From positions 6,549,645-6,613,644 of the forward strand of contig CM119263.1 of the NCBI GenBank assembly GCA_051294375.1: a DNA stretch of 64,000 nucleotides. Reading direction: 5' to 3'. The position numbers and the translations under genes are program-made. Shown here in pieces: positions 48,501-59,679 of this stretch. The notes under the pieces were generated by a model. That model was not told the DNA's origin. It made no database searches and saw only the letters and a program-made list of their open reading frames with translations. Each line of letters starts with the position of its first letter. Position 1 is the stretch's first letter. The DNA comes from Paraspadella gotoi. Lineage: Eukaryota; Chaetognatha.

Positions 48501-49950
48501 GGTGGGGGTGTTGCGTAGGGATGAGGCGGAGTCGTTGGAAGTTGAAAATGTTGTATCGTGTATGAGGGAGTGTTAAGATAATTATATCGCGAAATTGAAA
48601 ATGGTGGCAGTTGTTTATATATTCAGATTTTTAAATGCGAAATAGTATCTAAATATTTAACAATAATAATTCATTAAAAACACCGGCAATAAAAATAAAT
48701 ACTTCATTCATATTAAAAACTAGTTTGTTTACAAATTTGTAAATTAAAATATCTTGGATTGTTTCTTCTTAAAAATAGGATATCTGAAGTACTTAAATAA
48801 GAGCTGAAAATCGAATTGGTTTTCGTCAGAGATGAATTCGTGTCGGAGCTTTCCATCAGTTGAAATTTCAACTTTGAGGTGAAGATATTTTTTCTTTCCC
48901 GTTTCCAGGTTTTTTCTCCGTGGGAACATTTGGCCTTGGATGGGATCAGAGATCAACTAACATGCGCTGTTATCATAAAAAAAATACTTGGAAGTCGACA
49001 CCAAAAAGTAGAAAAAGTAACGCCTGAACAAGTAAATATTTATGATGACAAATGGACTTTGTAGAAACCTTTTCAATGCTACTGTAAAAGTACGAACTTA
49101 TGCGGCCCATTAAATTTTCTTTTGTTTTGTTTAATGATATGTCCTAATTTTAAATTTATAAAAATTAACTTATTTACTATATAAAAAAAGAGCTTCTGCC
49201 AAACAAAACCAATTTCATACTTTTCGGACCAAATTTGAGTTTGCGTGTTTTCTTTTTAGCATCGGAGACCATAAGTAGATTAGTAGACGTCGTTAATGAA
49301 AACCAGATGATGACAAAGTGTGGACAAAGCCATTGTGGCTCACGAACATTTAAGTCTAAATATGTATGGTTATTAAGTTGGGCCAAAATCAAACACTTTT
49401 TACAACCTTAAGTTCTCCCAAATAGATTTTCATATACCTACTACCACTATGTAAACCATTATGTTGTTACAGTGACGCATTTAAATATTAATTAAAATAA
49501 AATCTAACTAAAATTGTTTTCATAACTTTAAATTATGGTAAAGTTAAATAAAAGTTATTTCTTTCATTTTTTTAAAATTTTGACTATAACTGAGTCATGA
49601 ATAAAAAAAAGTTATGCAACTTTTTAGGCTTTATTAGTCTTTATATTAATAGAATATTTTCAAAGTCTTCAAAATATATATATATATATATATTATATTT
49701 ATATGTTTACAAAATATAGGTTTCAAACTGTTCCGCCCTACTGGTTATATTCGATTCTTCAAAGCGTCATCTTAACACAGGTCCATTTCCTTAGACATTG
49801 TCCTTAAAAAGCGAAGTTTAATTTTCAATATAAACGAAAAACAAATATGAAATCGAGAAAATTTAAAGATTTAAACGAAAAATCAGAGTAATCCAATGAT
49901 CACGGTTTCGCATCGCTTTAAAGTATTTTTTGTTGATCAACACTCTCTCT

Positions 49951-49987
<37 letters not shown>

Positions 49988-50040
49988 TCTCTCTCTGAAA
50001 AATCATAAAGAGTCGGGTAGAAATATAACATCCGTCATAA
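48501..50040. other. AT-rich interval, no gene seen
   Basis: Two overlapping 60-70-aa frames on opposite strands at 48744-49064 and one at 49392-49177 (minus) have somewhat protein-like composition. They have no domain, splice partner or start context. (TA)n lies at 49676-49697 and CT arrays at 49946-49996. Confidence 0.4.
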
Positions 50041-50060
50041 ATGATCTCATTTCGGTCGTC

Positions 50061-50119
50061 AGGTCAAGTCACGCGAGGTCACGTCACGCACTAGGGTCAA
50101 GCGTCACGCAGTGGGGTCA
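50061..50119 (+). promoter_or_regulatory. Cluster of AGGTCA/GGGTCA half-sites
   Basis: AGGTCA at 50061 and 50076 and GGGTCA at 50094 and 50114, all on one strand within 59 bases. They are interleaved with TCACG(C/T) copies, so the block also reads as a degenerate ~18-base tandem repeat. Direct half-sites are the usual targets of nuclear receptors. Regulatory function is inference. Confidence 0.35.
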
Positions 50120-50199
50120 AGCGACACGCGATGCTCCGCCTCAAAAAAAATATGGATTTTTGGAATCGCTTCCGGTCAGGGACACGGGGTAGCGAGTGG

Positions 50200-50200
<1 letters not shown>

Positions 50201-50283
<83 letters not shown>
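50201..50283. repeat. (CT)n microsatellite
   Basis: About 83 bases, followed by TTTCAG. A possible terminal exon after this acceptor (50297-50432, ending VSKVKTM) is weakly supported. Confidence 0.9.
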
Positions 50284-50432
50284 GTCCTCTTTCAGATTCC
50301 GCGTTTTTTGAACGGGTTTTGAACGAAACAGGCTCGATGATGAATTTTCATCTCGATGGTCACCTCAGACTAAAAGTCCTAGAAAACTCAGGAAAAATGG
50401 AATTATTTGTCAGCAAAGTCAAAACTATGTAA

Positions 50433-52320
50433 AAGATTAAACATTCTAGATTGAATTAGGTTTTACAATTAATTTCCGCCTTTTTTAATAAAATTACGAA
50501 GCAGTTAAGTGCATTCGATAACTCATTCTTTAATTTATGTTATCATTCTTCAGTTAATTTAAGTTTACGTACAAATTTTCAAAAATGACTTCGCGAAACG
50601 GTGTAACGAGGACTATTATTATACAATTGAAACGTTATATCACAGACCAGGTTTGCTTCTTTATGGAATGTAATTGAATATTGGTTGCATCAATGGAGAA
50701 CGTCGAATTTTCTCTCATTTCCCTTTCTCATCTTCAGTCTTTGTTCATTTCATTTCATTTTATTTCATTTCTTTCATTTTCCTTTTTTTTCTTCCCCCCT
50801 TTTCAATTCTTTTCCAACGAGAAAGCCTTTCCATTTTCTAACTTCTCGCGTCTGTCAAAAACAAAAACTTTTTTTTTCTCTTTTGAGGCAGAAAAATCGA
50901 ATCGCTAAAAAATCAAACTCGAAAACTGAGGAAGGCGAGATAACGATCAAAGGGTGAGGACTGGTTTCTTTGTAAGGAAAGGGTGTCAAAGAAAATACCA
51001 GGCGTTGCTCACAGAATGGCGCGCGCGATTCTCCCCACCTCACTCTTCTCAAAACGGAACTCGCTTTCATCTCCCACGCCTACGCGGGAGAAATGCACCA
51101 ATTAGAGGTCTCGTCACAAACTCGTAGCCAACCGTGATGGAAATCCTCTGGACATCTCAATCTACTTGAATCAGTCGCCATTCTTCCCGCACTTTTTATA
51201 TCAGCAAAACAGGTAGAGGCCGAATCTATTACATCTCATTTACTTGTTCGCCTGGAGCTTCCGGGCTTTTTTACAATATGAACTGGGCTTTCAGGTAATC
51301 AAAGCAGTCATTAAAAAAAATATGTTTTCACGTCTGTTTTCATATAATTTAAATTGTGTGACGTCTAAAACTAAAATTTTAAAAACCATTTTTCCCACCG
51401 CCCTTTTTATTGTACTTAGTACTACTCGAAGGTTTTTACGAAAATTGGATTGCAATTTTCGCGGATGTCGCGTTCAGTAACATCTCCCCTACTGCGGACT
51501 TTTTCTACTGTAATATCAGAGAGTGCTGAAGGCAAAAAGCTCGCTCTCACGGCCTAAATTTTCTTCATGTCACTGTGAAGGCTTCACATCATGCCAATCC
51601 ACGACAAACAAATATAGCTATTTATGTGCGCTGCTTCATGACCTCATATTCGCTTACGTTTGGCAGTTTCCACCACCGCATTCCATTCAAACTGTGTCAG
51701 TTTACGTTTTTTAGAATTAAAATTTCTAAAGTGTTCTGGAATATGAGCGAATAAAGTCATTTACCAGTCACATCGTTTAGAAATTTTATATCGCCTTGTA
51801 AAATACCTGCATCTTCTAAACTAATTTTTTTTCTGAGAAGTGCGGATTTGGAACCAAGACTAACGCCTTATTTCCCTTACTATTGCTTTACCATCTAAGT
51901 TAGTTTATTGGATACCTGCGTCTGATGAAGAATGACGCTCATTTGTTAGTAGTTTGTTTAAAGTACGTATCGAGAAGAAAAAATTTTACTTTCATAAATT
52001 TATTTACGCAGCGTATCTATTGCATTTGCGAATGGAATTTTTAAGAAATTAGTCGAGATTCCAGGAAGTAAACCTTAAATTTTTTTTTCATAGTCGGTCC
52101 GATAGATCAAATACAGAGTAATGGAATTGTTGTCCGTTAAAAAACCCTCCCTGTTGAATTTTATTACGAAAAATTGTTGTTGATTCTTGATAGTATATAT
52201 TAACTTGTCCGATGCAAAATTTTTTTTCCCAAATTAAAAAAATAATAAATTAAGTTTTTTTTCATCTATCCTGGGGATATATCTTATCTTTCAAGACCAG
52301 TAAACTAAAAATCCTTTACG
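50433..52320. other. Intergenic interval, no gene seen
   Basis: AT-rich with CATTTCATTT-type pyrimidine repeats (50740-50800). There is no convincing exon or RNA gene. Confidence 0.5.
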
Positions 52321-52323
52321 ACG

Positions 52324-52670
52324 ATGTACCTTGATGTATTATCTGAAACGCCGAAGGCGAAACGAGTCCTACACCCTTGGGACAAAGTCGATCCTCAAGA
52401 AATCCCACCAAATCTCCGCCCATACGCCGGCGCGTTTCCCCCGGACGACAAAATTCCTCAACTCGTCACCGAGCGTACCGTCAAAGAAGACGGTTCGGAC
52501 CTTGGCCAAACGCAAGCCCGTCGCCAAAAGTCTGGTAACCATGAGCGAAGGGGTCGACGGGCGGACCCTTGGGGAAGAATCGACGAAGGAGATACCCAAT
52601 AGGACCGGGGGATTGGATTCGAGGACGAATTTCGTCGCGGGGGCCACCGCCCCACTCCCTCTCCGCCATT
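52324..52670 (+). CDS. Coding-like fragment, unrecognised
   Basis: From 52324 the frame begins MYLDVLSETPKAKRVLHPWD and continues with NLRPYAGAFPPDDKIPQLV to a stop near 52600. Composition (Trp, Pro, Asp-Asp-Lys, mixed third positions) looks like real protein. Around 52480-52500 the more protein-like frame appears to shift by one (KKTVRTLAKRKPVAK, ending LPLRH). This may mean a frameshifted relic, a sequencing indel, or a short intron at the GTAACC near 52534. I do not recognise a family. The minus strand is also open for 92 codons. Confidence 0.35.
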
Positions 52671-52739
52671 AACATTTAATTCTCGCGTTCACGATGATTC
52701 TCGTCCGACGAGAGAACCAAAAACGAACGACGCTTTCCT

Positions 52740-53057
52740 TTGGTTTCCTCCCTCACTCCGTTGCGCGATCCCCCGAACGCCCTTGTCCTCGAAGAGTACG
52801 TCGCTCGATTGGAGGCCCGGTTGATACGGATCAAAAGTGCGGGAAGGGCCTCTCACACCAGGCGAATAAAAATGATCATGCAACGCTCACGTCCTCGCTC
52901 GGGGTCAGAGATCACGCGTTCGCGAACTCGCCGACGCAAGCGTCGAACGAGTCTTCGTTCGACGAAAATCTCGGACTGCGAAGCAGAATCCAACTCATCC
53001 CATCACGCCCTCGTTCAAAGAATGTTCCCGGAAGCAAATCGCCCCTGCACCGGCTGA
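52740..53057 (+). CDS. Coding-like fragment with Arg/Ser-rich end, unrecognised
   Basis: A 105-codon frame (DPPNALVLEEYVARLEARL, then SRPRSGSEITRSRTRRRKRR) lies just after the previous fragment on the same strand. A second 160-codon frame overlaps it. The amphipathic EEYVARLEARLIRIK piece could be a short helix. Together with 52324-52670 this could be one decayed or indel-broken gene. Confidence 0.3.
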   Translation: MVSSLTPLRDPPNALVLEEYVARLEARLIRIKSAGRASHTRRIKMIMQRSRPRSGSEITRSRTRRRKRRTSLRSTKISDCEAESNSSHHALVQRMFPEANRPCTG

Positions 53058-53179
53058 AAGAGTTTGGAATGGCTCATCAAATCACGACCAGCTCGAATTG
53101 CATCCAAGGATTGCGAACGACTAACCGGAAATTTTTTTTTTTTTGTTCGTTAAATGTTCAATTACATTTTCAATAACTC

Positions 53180-54090
53180 TTACCGTTCTTGATGTTTCAG
53201 GATAGACCTTAGTCAATAATTTATCTGAACGTAAATTAAAACGTAATATATGTATTGTATAAATAATTAATCTTTTTTTTAAGTATTATTATTTTTCTTG
53301 GCTGTAAATTAAATTCCATTACAAATTCTCATAATAATTTTCTCGTTTTTGGTTTCAAATTAAATCCATCTGTCCCACATTTAACATCCTGTTCATCAAC
53401 CATACCTGTATATCTTGTCTCAGATATGAATAATTGGCTCAAAGAACAAACATGCTAATCGGAAGCGATCCACGCTTTCTTTCCAGTTTTCAATCGGCAC
53501 AAGTGCTTGCACTGCTCATCCACCTTCAATGGGTGTTTTTGAACGGAAGAACCTTCCGGGCGTCGGCACTGGAAAACGGGAAGGAATACGCCGAAAAGCC
53601 GGCATGCCTATAATTTACGGCCCGAAACTGATAGAGAATTTAATTCCTGCGCCAACGCTTTCGTGAACGTTCTTTACAGCCGTCCACTCGGAAAACTTAC
53701 TGTTCATGAAAAGTTGTCTTAACGATCCCGCTCTCAAAAGTAGACGTTGGCCAGCAGTCCCGGAAGTCTTTTACTCGAAGAACTTGCGCGAATGCCTACA
53801 TGACGTCGGTTTTTGCCTGGATGGCAATCATCTACGGCCCAATATCAATTTTCAAGAATAACAACGCAATCTCACCGATCTTCGCCGTCTTGGATCAATG
53901 CGTTGCACGTTCCGCATTTTTTTCATGGTGATGTGCTGGACAATTCAACTGCTATCCTGCGCGCGGCGACTATGGAGAGATGGATGGCATGACGGTCTGT
54001 ATTGTTACTGAGCACGCCCGTGCTCTCTCCTCTCGACGGGTAATCACGCTAGACCGGCGGGCAATAGAAGATAAACGGGGATCGCGCGAA
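53180..54090. other. Interval with no supported gene
   Basis: AT-rich at first, then a more balanced segment (53450-53990). One frame reads FAWMAIIYGPISIFKNN, which looks membrane-like but has no splice support or domain. Confidence 0.4.
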
Positions 54091-54093
54091 TGC

Positions 54094-54345
54094 AGGTTAC
54101 TAGACACTACTTCTCTCTCTTCTCCTCGATCGCTCTCTCTCTCTCCGTCTCTCTCTCTCTCTCNNNNNNNNNNNNNNNNNNNNNNNNNNNNNNNNNNNNN
54201 NNNNNNNNNNNNNNNNNNNNNNNNNNNNNNNNNNNNNNNNNNNNNNNNNNNNNNNNNNNNNNNNNNNNNNNNNNNNGCCAATCAGAGACGAACATATCGC
54301 GAATATCTTCTCTCTCGCTCATCTTCTCTCCTCTCTCTCTTTCTC
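54094..54345. repeat. CT-rich arrays around a 113-N gap
   Basis: CT repeats before (54108-54163) and after (54308-54345) the gap at 54164-54276. Confidence 0.9.
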
Positions 54346-54984
54346 TCTCCTATCTCCCTTTTTAAAAAATTATTTCGTATTTAGTTTCATTTTTTCAGGG
54401 GAAGAAAAGAAAATATCCTGGTCGATTTTGGAAATTGGAAATGGAAATTGTTGTGCCTTTGTTCTCGACTGTTTTCTTGCTTGCTTCGTGAATAACGCTC
54501 TTGCTGCTTTCACGTCGAAAAGAAGGTTTTCTCTCACTTGCTTCTTTGATTAGTTCGTATTGTAAATGAGATGCCAGTGCAATTAGTGTACCGCATAGAT
54601 AATGTTCAATAATTTATATTTGAATATAAGATACTAAATTGTTTTTTTAACGTTTTATTTAGAACTAGTATATAACTATATATATATTATGAAATTAGAG
54701 CCAAGCCAAACGCATCCCATCTTCTTCCTCATTTTATTTCTCGTTTCTTCCCCAAATCGAAACCCCATCCATCAGAAAAAAAAGACTCCATTTCTTGTTT
54801 CCCTCTCTTTTTTCTTTTGTCTTTTTTGTTTGTGTGACCTGGTCCTATTTTTTTTATCTTCTTGATTTCCATTGTGCCTTCGTCGTTGTTATTTTCACGT
54901 CCTTTTGTCGTTTTGTTCGCGGAGAAAGTTTTATTCCGTCTTTTTATCTTTTGTTTACGCGATTCGAGCTTTTATCGTTTGTTG

Positions 54985-55033
54985 AGCTTTTCTCTCTCTC
55001 TCNNNNNNNNNNNNNNNNNNNNNNNNNCTTTTC

Positions 55034-55070
<37 letters not shown>

Positions 55071-55490
55071 TTCTCTCTCTGCTCCTTCTCCTTCTCCTCA
55101 TCTCATTGTCTCTCTCTTTCCTTCTCTCTGCATCTCTCTCTCCGCTCGATCCCTACTCCCTCACTTTCGTCTTTATCTCTCTTTCTTTCTCCCTCTCCAG
55201 CTCTTTCTCTTCTCTTTCTCTTCGTCTCCTTCTCTCTCTTTCTCTTCTCTCCTCTCCTCTCTCTCCTCCTCTCTTCTTCTCCTTCTTTCCTCTCTTTCTC
55301 CTCTCTCTCCTCTTCTATCCTCCTCTTCTCTCTCCTCGTCTCTCCTCTCTTTTTCCTCTCTCTCTCTCCTCTTCTCTCTCTCTCTCCCGTCTCCTTTCTC
55401 TACTCCCTCATCCTCTCCTCTCTCTCTTCTTTCTCTCCTTCTCTCTCTCTCTCCGTACTCCTCTCTCTCTCCACTCTCTCTCTTCGTCGG
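54985..55490. repeat. Degenerate CT-rich tract with 25-N gap
   Basis: About 500 bases of TCTC/TCCTCT with interruptions; gap at 55003-55027. Three overlapping Ser/Leu/Phe frames up to 306 aa arise from it and are not genes. Confidence 0.9.
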
Positions 55491-56205
55491 TCAACTGTTT
55501 TAAAGACTTACCTTTTGATGGTGACGCTTTCGGCGGGGGGCGCGGCCGGACAGGAGAGCCGCCCGCCTCCTTCGGTTGTTTTTCTCTCTCACCTCTTTTT
55601 TACCTCTCCTCTCCCTCCTTCCTCTCTCCTCTCCTTCCCTCCTCCGCTTTCTCTGGATTCGCAGGGTGTGGGTGGAGGAGGCCGCGGGGGGATGGGAGGT
55701 GGGGATGAGAAGTAAAGGGTTAAGAAGGAGCAGCAGGCAAGGGTAGAGGGAGCAGCAGGCGAAATGGGAAAAGGGGAAAGACGCAGAAAGAGGAAATAGG
55801 GCGCAGGTGGAGAAAGAAATAGTATAAGACGAGCGAATGGAGCCACAAATGCTAAATGAGGATCTAAATGCTGAATCTAAATGCTAAGAGAATACAAAAA
55901 TAAAAACTGCAAGCGCAAACGCTAAGTCAGCAAACATAAAATTTTAAAAAAGATATGTGTTTATTTAAGAAACAACAAACAAAGAAAAAATTAAAACGTC
56001 GCGTCGTCTTTCGGCGATATCTTAGTAGGGAATGCAAACGCGGGATGAAACGCAAACGCAAAATATGCAAATGAGATTTTCAGTTTTGTTCTCAGGCGGT
56101 CGGCGTCTTTCGGCGCAAGGTTAACTCAGAGGAAAAAGGGAACAAGTTTTTTTCTTCCCCGCGATTAAGTAAAACGTTTAGCTTTAGGGTTAAAATTTTA
56201 GGTTA

Positions 56206-56522
56206 NNNNNNNNNNNNNNNNNNNNNNNNNNNNNNNNNNNNNNNNNNNNNNNNNNNNNNNNNNNNNNNNNNNNNNNNNNNNNNNNNNNNNNNNNNNNNNN
56301 NNNNNNNNNNNNNNNNNNNNNNNNNNNNNNNNNNNNNNNNNNNNNNNNNNNNNNNNNNNNNNNNNNNNNNNNNNNNNNNNNNNNNNNNNNNNNNNNNNNN
56401 NNNNNNNNNNNNNNNNNNNNNNNNNNNNNNNNNNNNNNNNNNNNNNNNNNNNNNNNNNNNNNNNNNNNNNNNNNNNNNNNNNNNNNNNNNNNNNNNNNNN
56501 NNNNNNNNNNNNNNNNNNNNNN
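56206..56522. other. Assembly gap (317 N)
   Basis: Unresolved bases. No repeat is obvious at its edges. Confidence 0.99.
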
Positions 56523-56656
56523 ATACGCTAAAGTATTTTTTTCACAACAGCGGTACTGAAATTATTAAGTACAGATAGTATTTGTTTCAAGAAAAGGTTG
56601 CGTGTTTTTGAACCACGACTCTTGAGTATCGATCTCGTGAAACCTTTTTTCTCCAG

Positions 56657-56813
56657 GGTTAAGACGACGAAGACGACAACGACAACGACGACGAGCAAAG
56701 GAGAGCAAAGAAGGCTTTATGAATCTCCGACAGGAATTAAGAGAAGCCCGTCCGTGAAGGTCGAAGCAACTAAAAAGAAGGGTGAAGAAAGAAGGAAAAA
56801 AGAGAGAAGAGGG
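56657..56813 (+). CDS. Possible exon, Thr/Lys-rich, cut by gap
   Basis: After TTTTTTCTCCAG (acceptor-like) the frame reads VKTTKTTTTTTTSKGEQRRL and YESPTGIKRSPSVKVEATKK, then enters a 25-N gap at 56814. The second part is protein-like; the first comes from an ACGACAACG repeat. Possibly linked to the coding-like piece at 57150-57400 on the same strand. Function unknown. Confidence 0.25.
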
Positions 56814-56948
56814 NNNNNNNNNNNNNNNNNNNNNNNNNAGAGTATGAAGAGGGAAAGTTGAGGCCTATATGGTAAGTAAATACAAGAAGAGAGATAGGAA
56901 AAGAATAAAAGGGAGAGAGAGATAAGAAATATGAAGGAATGCGTAAAA

Positions 56949-56953
56949 TATGA

Positions 56954-56991
<38 letters not shown>

Positions 56992-57002
56992 GAGAGAGAG
57001 AG

Positions 57003-57038
<36 letters not shown>

Positions 57039-57070
57039 AAAGATGTAGAAGAAGTAGAGAGAGAGAGATT
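56949..57070. repeat. (GA)n-rich tract
   Basis: GA arrays with GGA and GTA interruptions, then GACA units (57079-57122). Confidence 0.9.
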
Positions 57071-57149
57071 GAGATTAGGAGACAGACAGACAGATCAGAC
57101 CAGAGAGACAAACAGACAGACATACAGAGTAAGGTTAAAGCGATCAAGG

Positions 57150-57410
57150 TCCATTGATTGCCGACGCCTCTGGCTTCACGAACAAAGGTCCTTTTGGCCG
57201 CCGCCGATGCCGCGGCCGAGATATTCTCCGACGTGACCGAGGCTTTGGCCAGACGGCGGCCCGGAGGCTCCGCCAGTGAAAACGGCTCCGGCCGAGATCT
57301 ACTTTGATCCCCGCAAAAATCGCTCTGTAGCGCAGGACGGCGGAAGCTTGAACTTCAAGATCGAGTGCGGAGATTTCATCACAAACGGGGGGGGGCGGAG
57401 GGGGGACAGG
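57150..57410 (+). pseudogene. Coding-like fragment with switching frames, unrecognised
   Basis: An abruptly GC-rich block in AT-rich DNA. The most protein-like reading moves between frames: IADASGFTNKGPFGRRR first, then PEAPPVKTAPAEIYFDP and SVAQDGGSLNFKIECGDF before a G8 run. The last piece (GGSLNFKIEC) resembles the B-strand of an I-set Ig domain, but that is a weak resemblance. A possible acceptor is TTTGGCCAG. The best explanation is a decayed exon or one with assembly indels. Confidence 0.3.
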
Positions 57411-57483
57411 GATGTTCTCATCATGATCGAAATACAGTTACTGCGGCGATTACGGTTACAACGAAAGCAAATCCATATGTGAA

Positions 57484-58400
57484 GAATGTCGCGAAAACCA
57501 GAGTTTTACTGTACAGTAGGGTGGGAAGTGAAAGTTTAAGAATCAAATTTAGCAGTTATATCTTGAAAATTATAAATAATTAGTAAAATAACATAATCTG
57601 TAGTTATTTTTTTTATTTAAATATAGTAGCCCAGTCAGCTTATTTTATATAATGTTCAAAATTTTAAAATATTTAAATTTTTTTTATTCTGAGAACAGAT
57701 TTCGGATTCTCATTAAAAAGTTGATTAAAAAAAAATGTAAATTTTTTCAAAAATTAATGTCTATAAGATTGATTACAATACAAAAAATATATTTTAAGCA
57801 GGAAAATTGAAAATCGCGTCTTAAATATTAGTTTTTTAAATTTTGACTAACTTAAGTTTAACGAATTTAAAAAAAAGATTGTACTTATACTTATAATATC
57901 AACTTTATTATGCAAGGAAATTCCAAATTTTCAATTTTAGAAAAATTTATAACTTTATTATAAAACAGTTAAAATTACAGTATTATTACTATAAAATATA
58001 ATATAATAAATTAAATTTAATATTAATAAAATTAAGGCTCAACTAGATGCCACCCACAAATGTAAACTAAAAATATACGTAAAATATAAATGTATAACCA
58101 AAAGGTTTTCACAACTGATTCTTAAAGTTATTATAGACTAATAATATTTTAATTTTCTAAAATTTTAATCCATTTATCAACAATCACTACAATCATGTAC
58201 AGGGTGCATGAACACGGAAGGAGAGGTAAGTATATTAGAAGAAATAAGAAGAAATAGAGAGAGGGATAAAGGAGAGAGTTAAAAAAGGATAAAGCGTATA
58301 GGAAATATTAGAGAACGGAGAGGGGTGTGAGAGTGAGTAAGTGATTGAGTAGTGTGAGACGATTGATAATGAGATATCAGCAATGGTGAGAGAGTGAGAG
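57484..58400. other. Very AT-rich interval, nothing identified
   Basis: A/T homopolymers and short AT palindromes. I see no exon, terminal repeats or RNA gene. Confidence 0.5.
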
Positions 58401-59206
58401 AGAAAAGGAAAAAATCTGAGAAAGTTGGCATGAGATTGTGTGTGCTATGAGAAGATGAGGAGAGAGAGAGACGTAGAGAAGAGAGAGAGAAGAGACACAG
58501 AGAGAGAGAAAGTAGAAGGAGGAGAGACGAGAGAGAGCCAGAAGGGAGAGAGAATGTCAGAGATAGCCTTAGGTTTCTGATTTTTATGAACCTACATGAT
58601 ACCTGCATTGAACCTCAGGAAATCGTCACTCGGGTTTTATGCACAAAAAAAAATCAGATTCCGACGCTCACACACTTAACGTCGAACTCGATATAGGCGG
58701 AGCAGTCCCGACGGTATTAAGGCCCGGTAGTCGGAGAAGCTCTAGCCGTCGAGAAGAGAAGGGCAAAAACGATAGATTCACGTGACTCACGAAAAATGAT
58801 AACAACTATGTGCTATTTACACACCCTTAATAACGTAAATTGTTACTTGGGAAAAAAACTTAAAGTTGCTGAACATTTATACTATATTATAGGGAGGTTT
58901 CTAATCGAAGTACATTTAGATTAAAATTGAAACGAAATACTAATTATTACTTAAAAAAATGCAGAGCAACTAATGGAACTGAAAAAAATTCGGGAAACAA
59001 TGGCTATAAATAAAACAAAAATTAAAGAAAAAATTCAACACGGAGTAAGAAAAAGTTGATAACAAGAATTTTATGAGGTGGATATGTCTCCCGAGCGAAC
59101 GACGAACGACGATCAAAGGAAAAATCTCCACGTACCGGCGCGCTACGGATACCAATAAATTCAAGAGAGAAATAAAAGTTCCCTCGCTCCTCAGAAATTA
59201 AACTCA

Positions 59207-59650
59207 TTACTTCATTTCTCTTTCGAAGTTTTCGGATCTTTCTTGGGTCTTTCTTATTCTTTTAATCTTATAGTAGATGCTTTCTTCTTGGGTTGAGCTA
59301 TGATGAGTGCGAGGACCATCATTTTCTGTATATCGTTTAATTTCTCGTCCTTCGGCGATACGTTTCACGGCGCGTGTCGATTGAGTTGTCACTGGATTCC
59401 TGATGATGCTCCTTGGTACACTTGTCTTAGTTGTTGTGCTTCCCGATATTGAGTATGGCTTCTCGAGACCTTCTTGGAGACTCCAGACGGTTTGTCTTTT
59501 CTTCCTTCTGGGACCTGTATTTACCTTTATGCGTTCATTCGCTATAGTCTTTTGGCTGTCCTTTATTAGTGCCCAAGGTCTTTCTTTCTTTATTTCCCTG
59601 TCCTCTTCGCATTCGTTCAACAGTACCAATCTAAACGGAAATTTCCTCAT
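59207..59650 (-). CDS. Possible short protein, charged, unrecognised
   Basis: Minus-strand ATG at 59650 (MRKFPFRLVLLNECEEDREI) with a 147-codon frame to a stop at 59207. It is rich in Arg, Lys, Glu, Ser and Thr (RPWALIKDSQ, TGPRRKKRQTVWSL). Composition is ordinary rather than repeat-derived, unlike most frames nearby. The same frame continues upstream into a GA repeat. An internal AAAG-GTAAAT near 59532 could be a splice donor. No domain is recognised. Confidence 0.35.
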   Translation of the reverse strand: MRKFPFRLVLLNECEEDREIKKERPWALIKDSQKTIANERIKVNTGPRRKKRQTVWSLQEGLEKPYSISGSTTTKTSVPRSIIRNPVTTQSTRAVKRIAEGREIKRYTENDGPRTHHSSTQEESIYYKIKRIRKTQERSENFEREMK

Positions 59651-59679
59651 CCGCCTCAATAGAAAACAGAATGATAGTG

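Noticed and set aside
54795-55715. 306-aa plus-strand open frame, Ser/Leu/Phe-rich
   Set aside because: It is a translation of a degenerate CT tract. All three forward frames are open, and it spans an N-gap.
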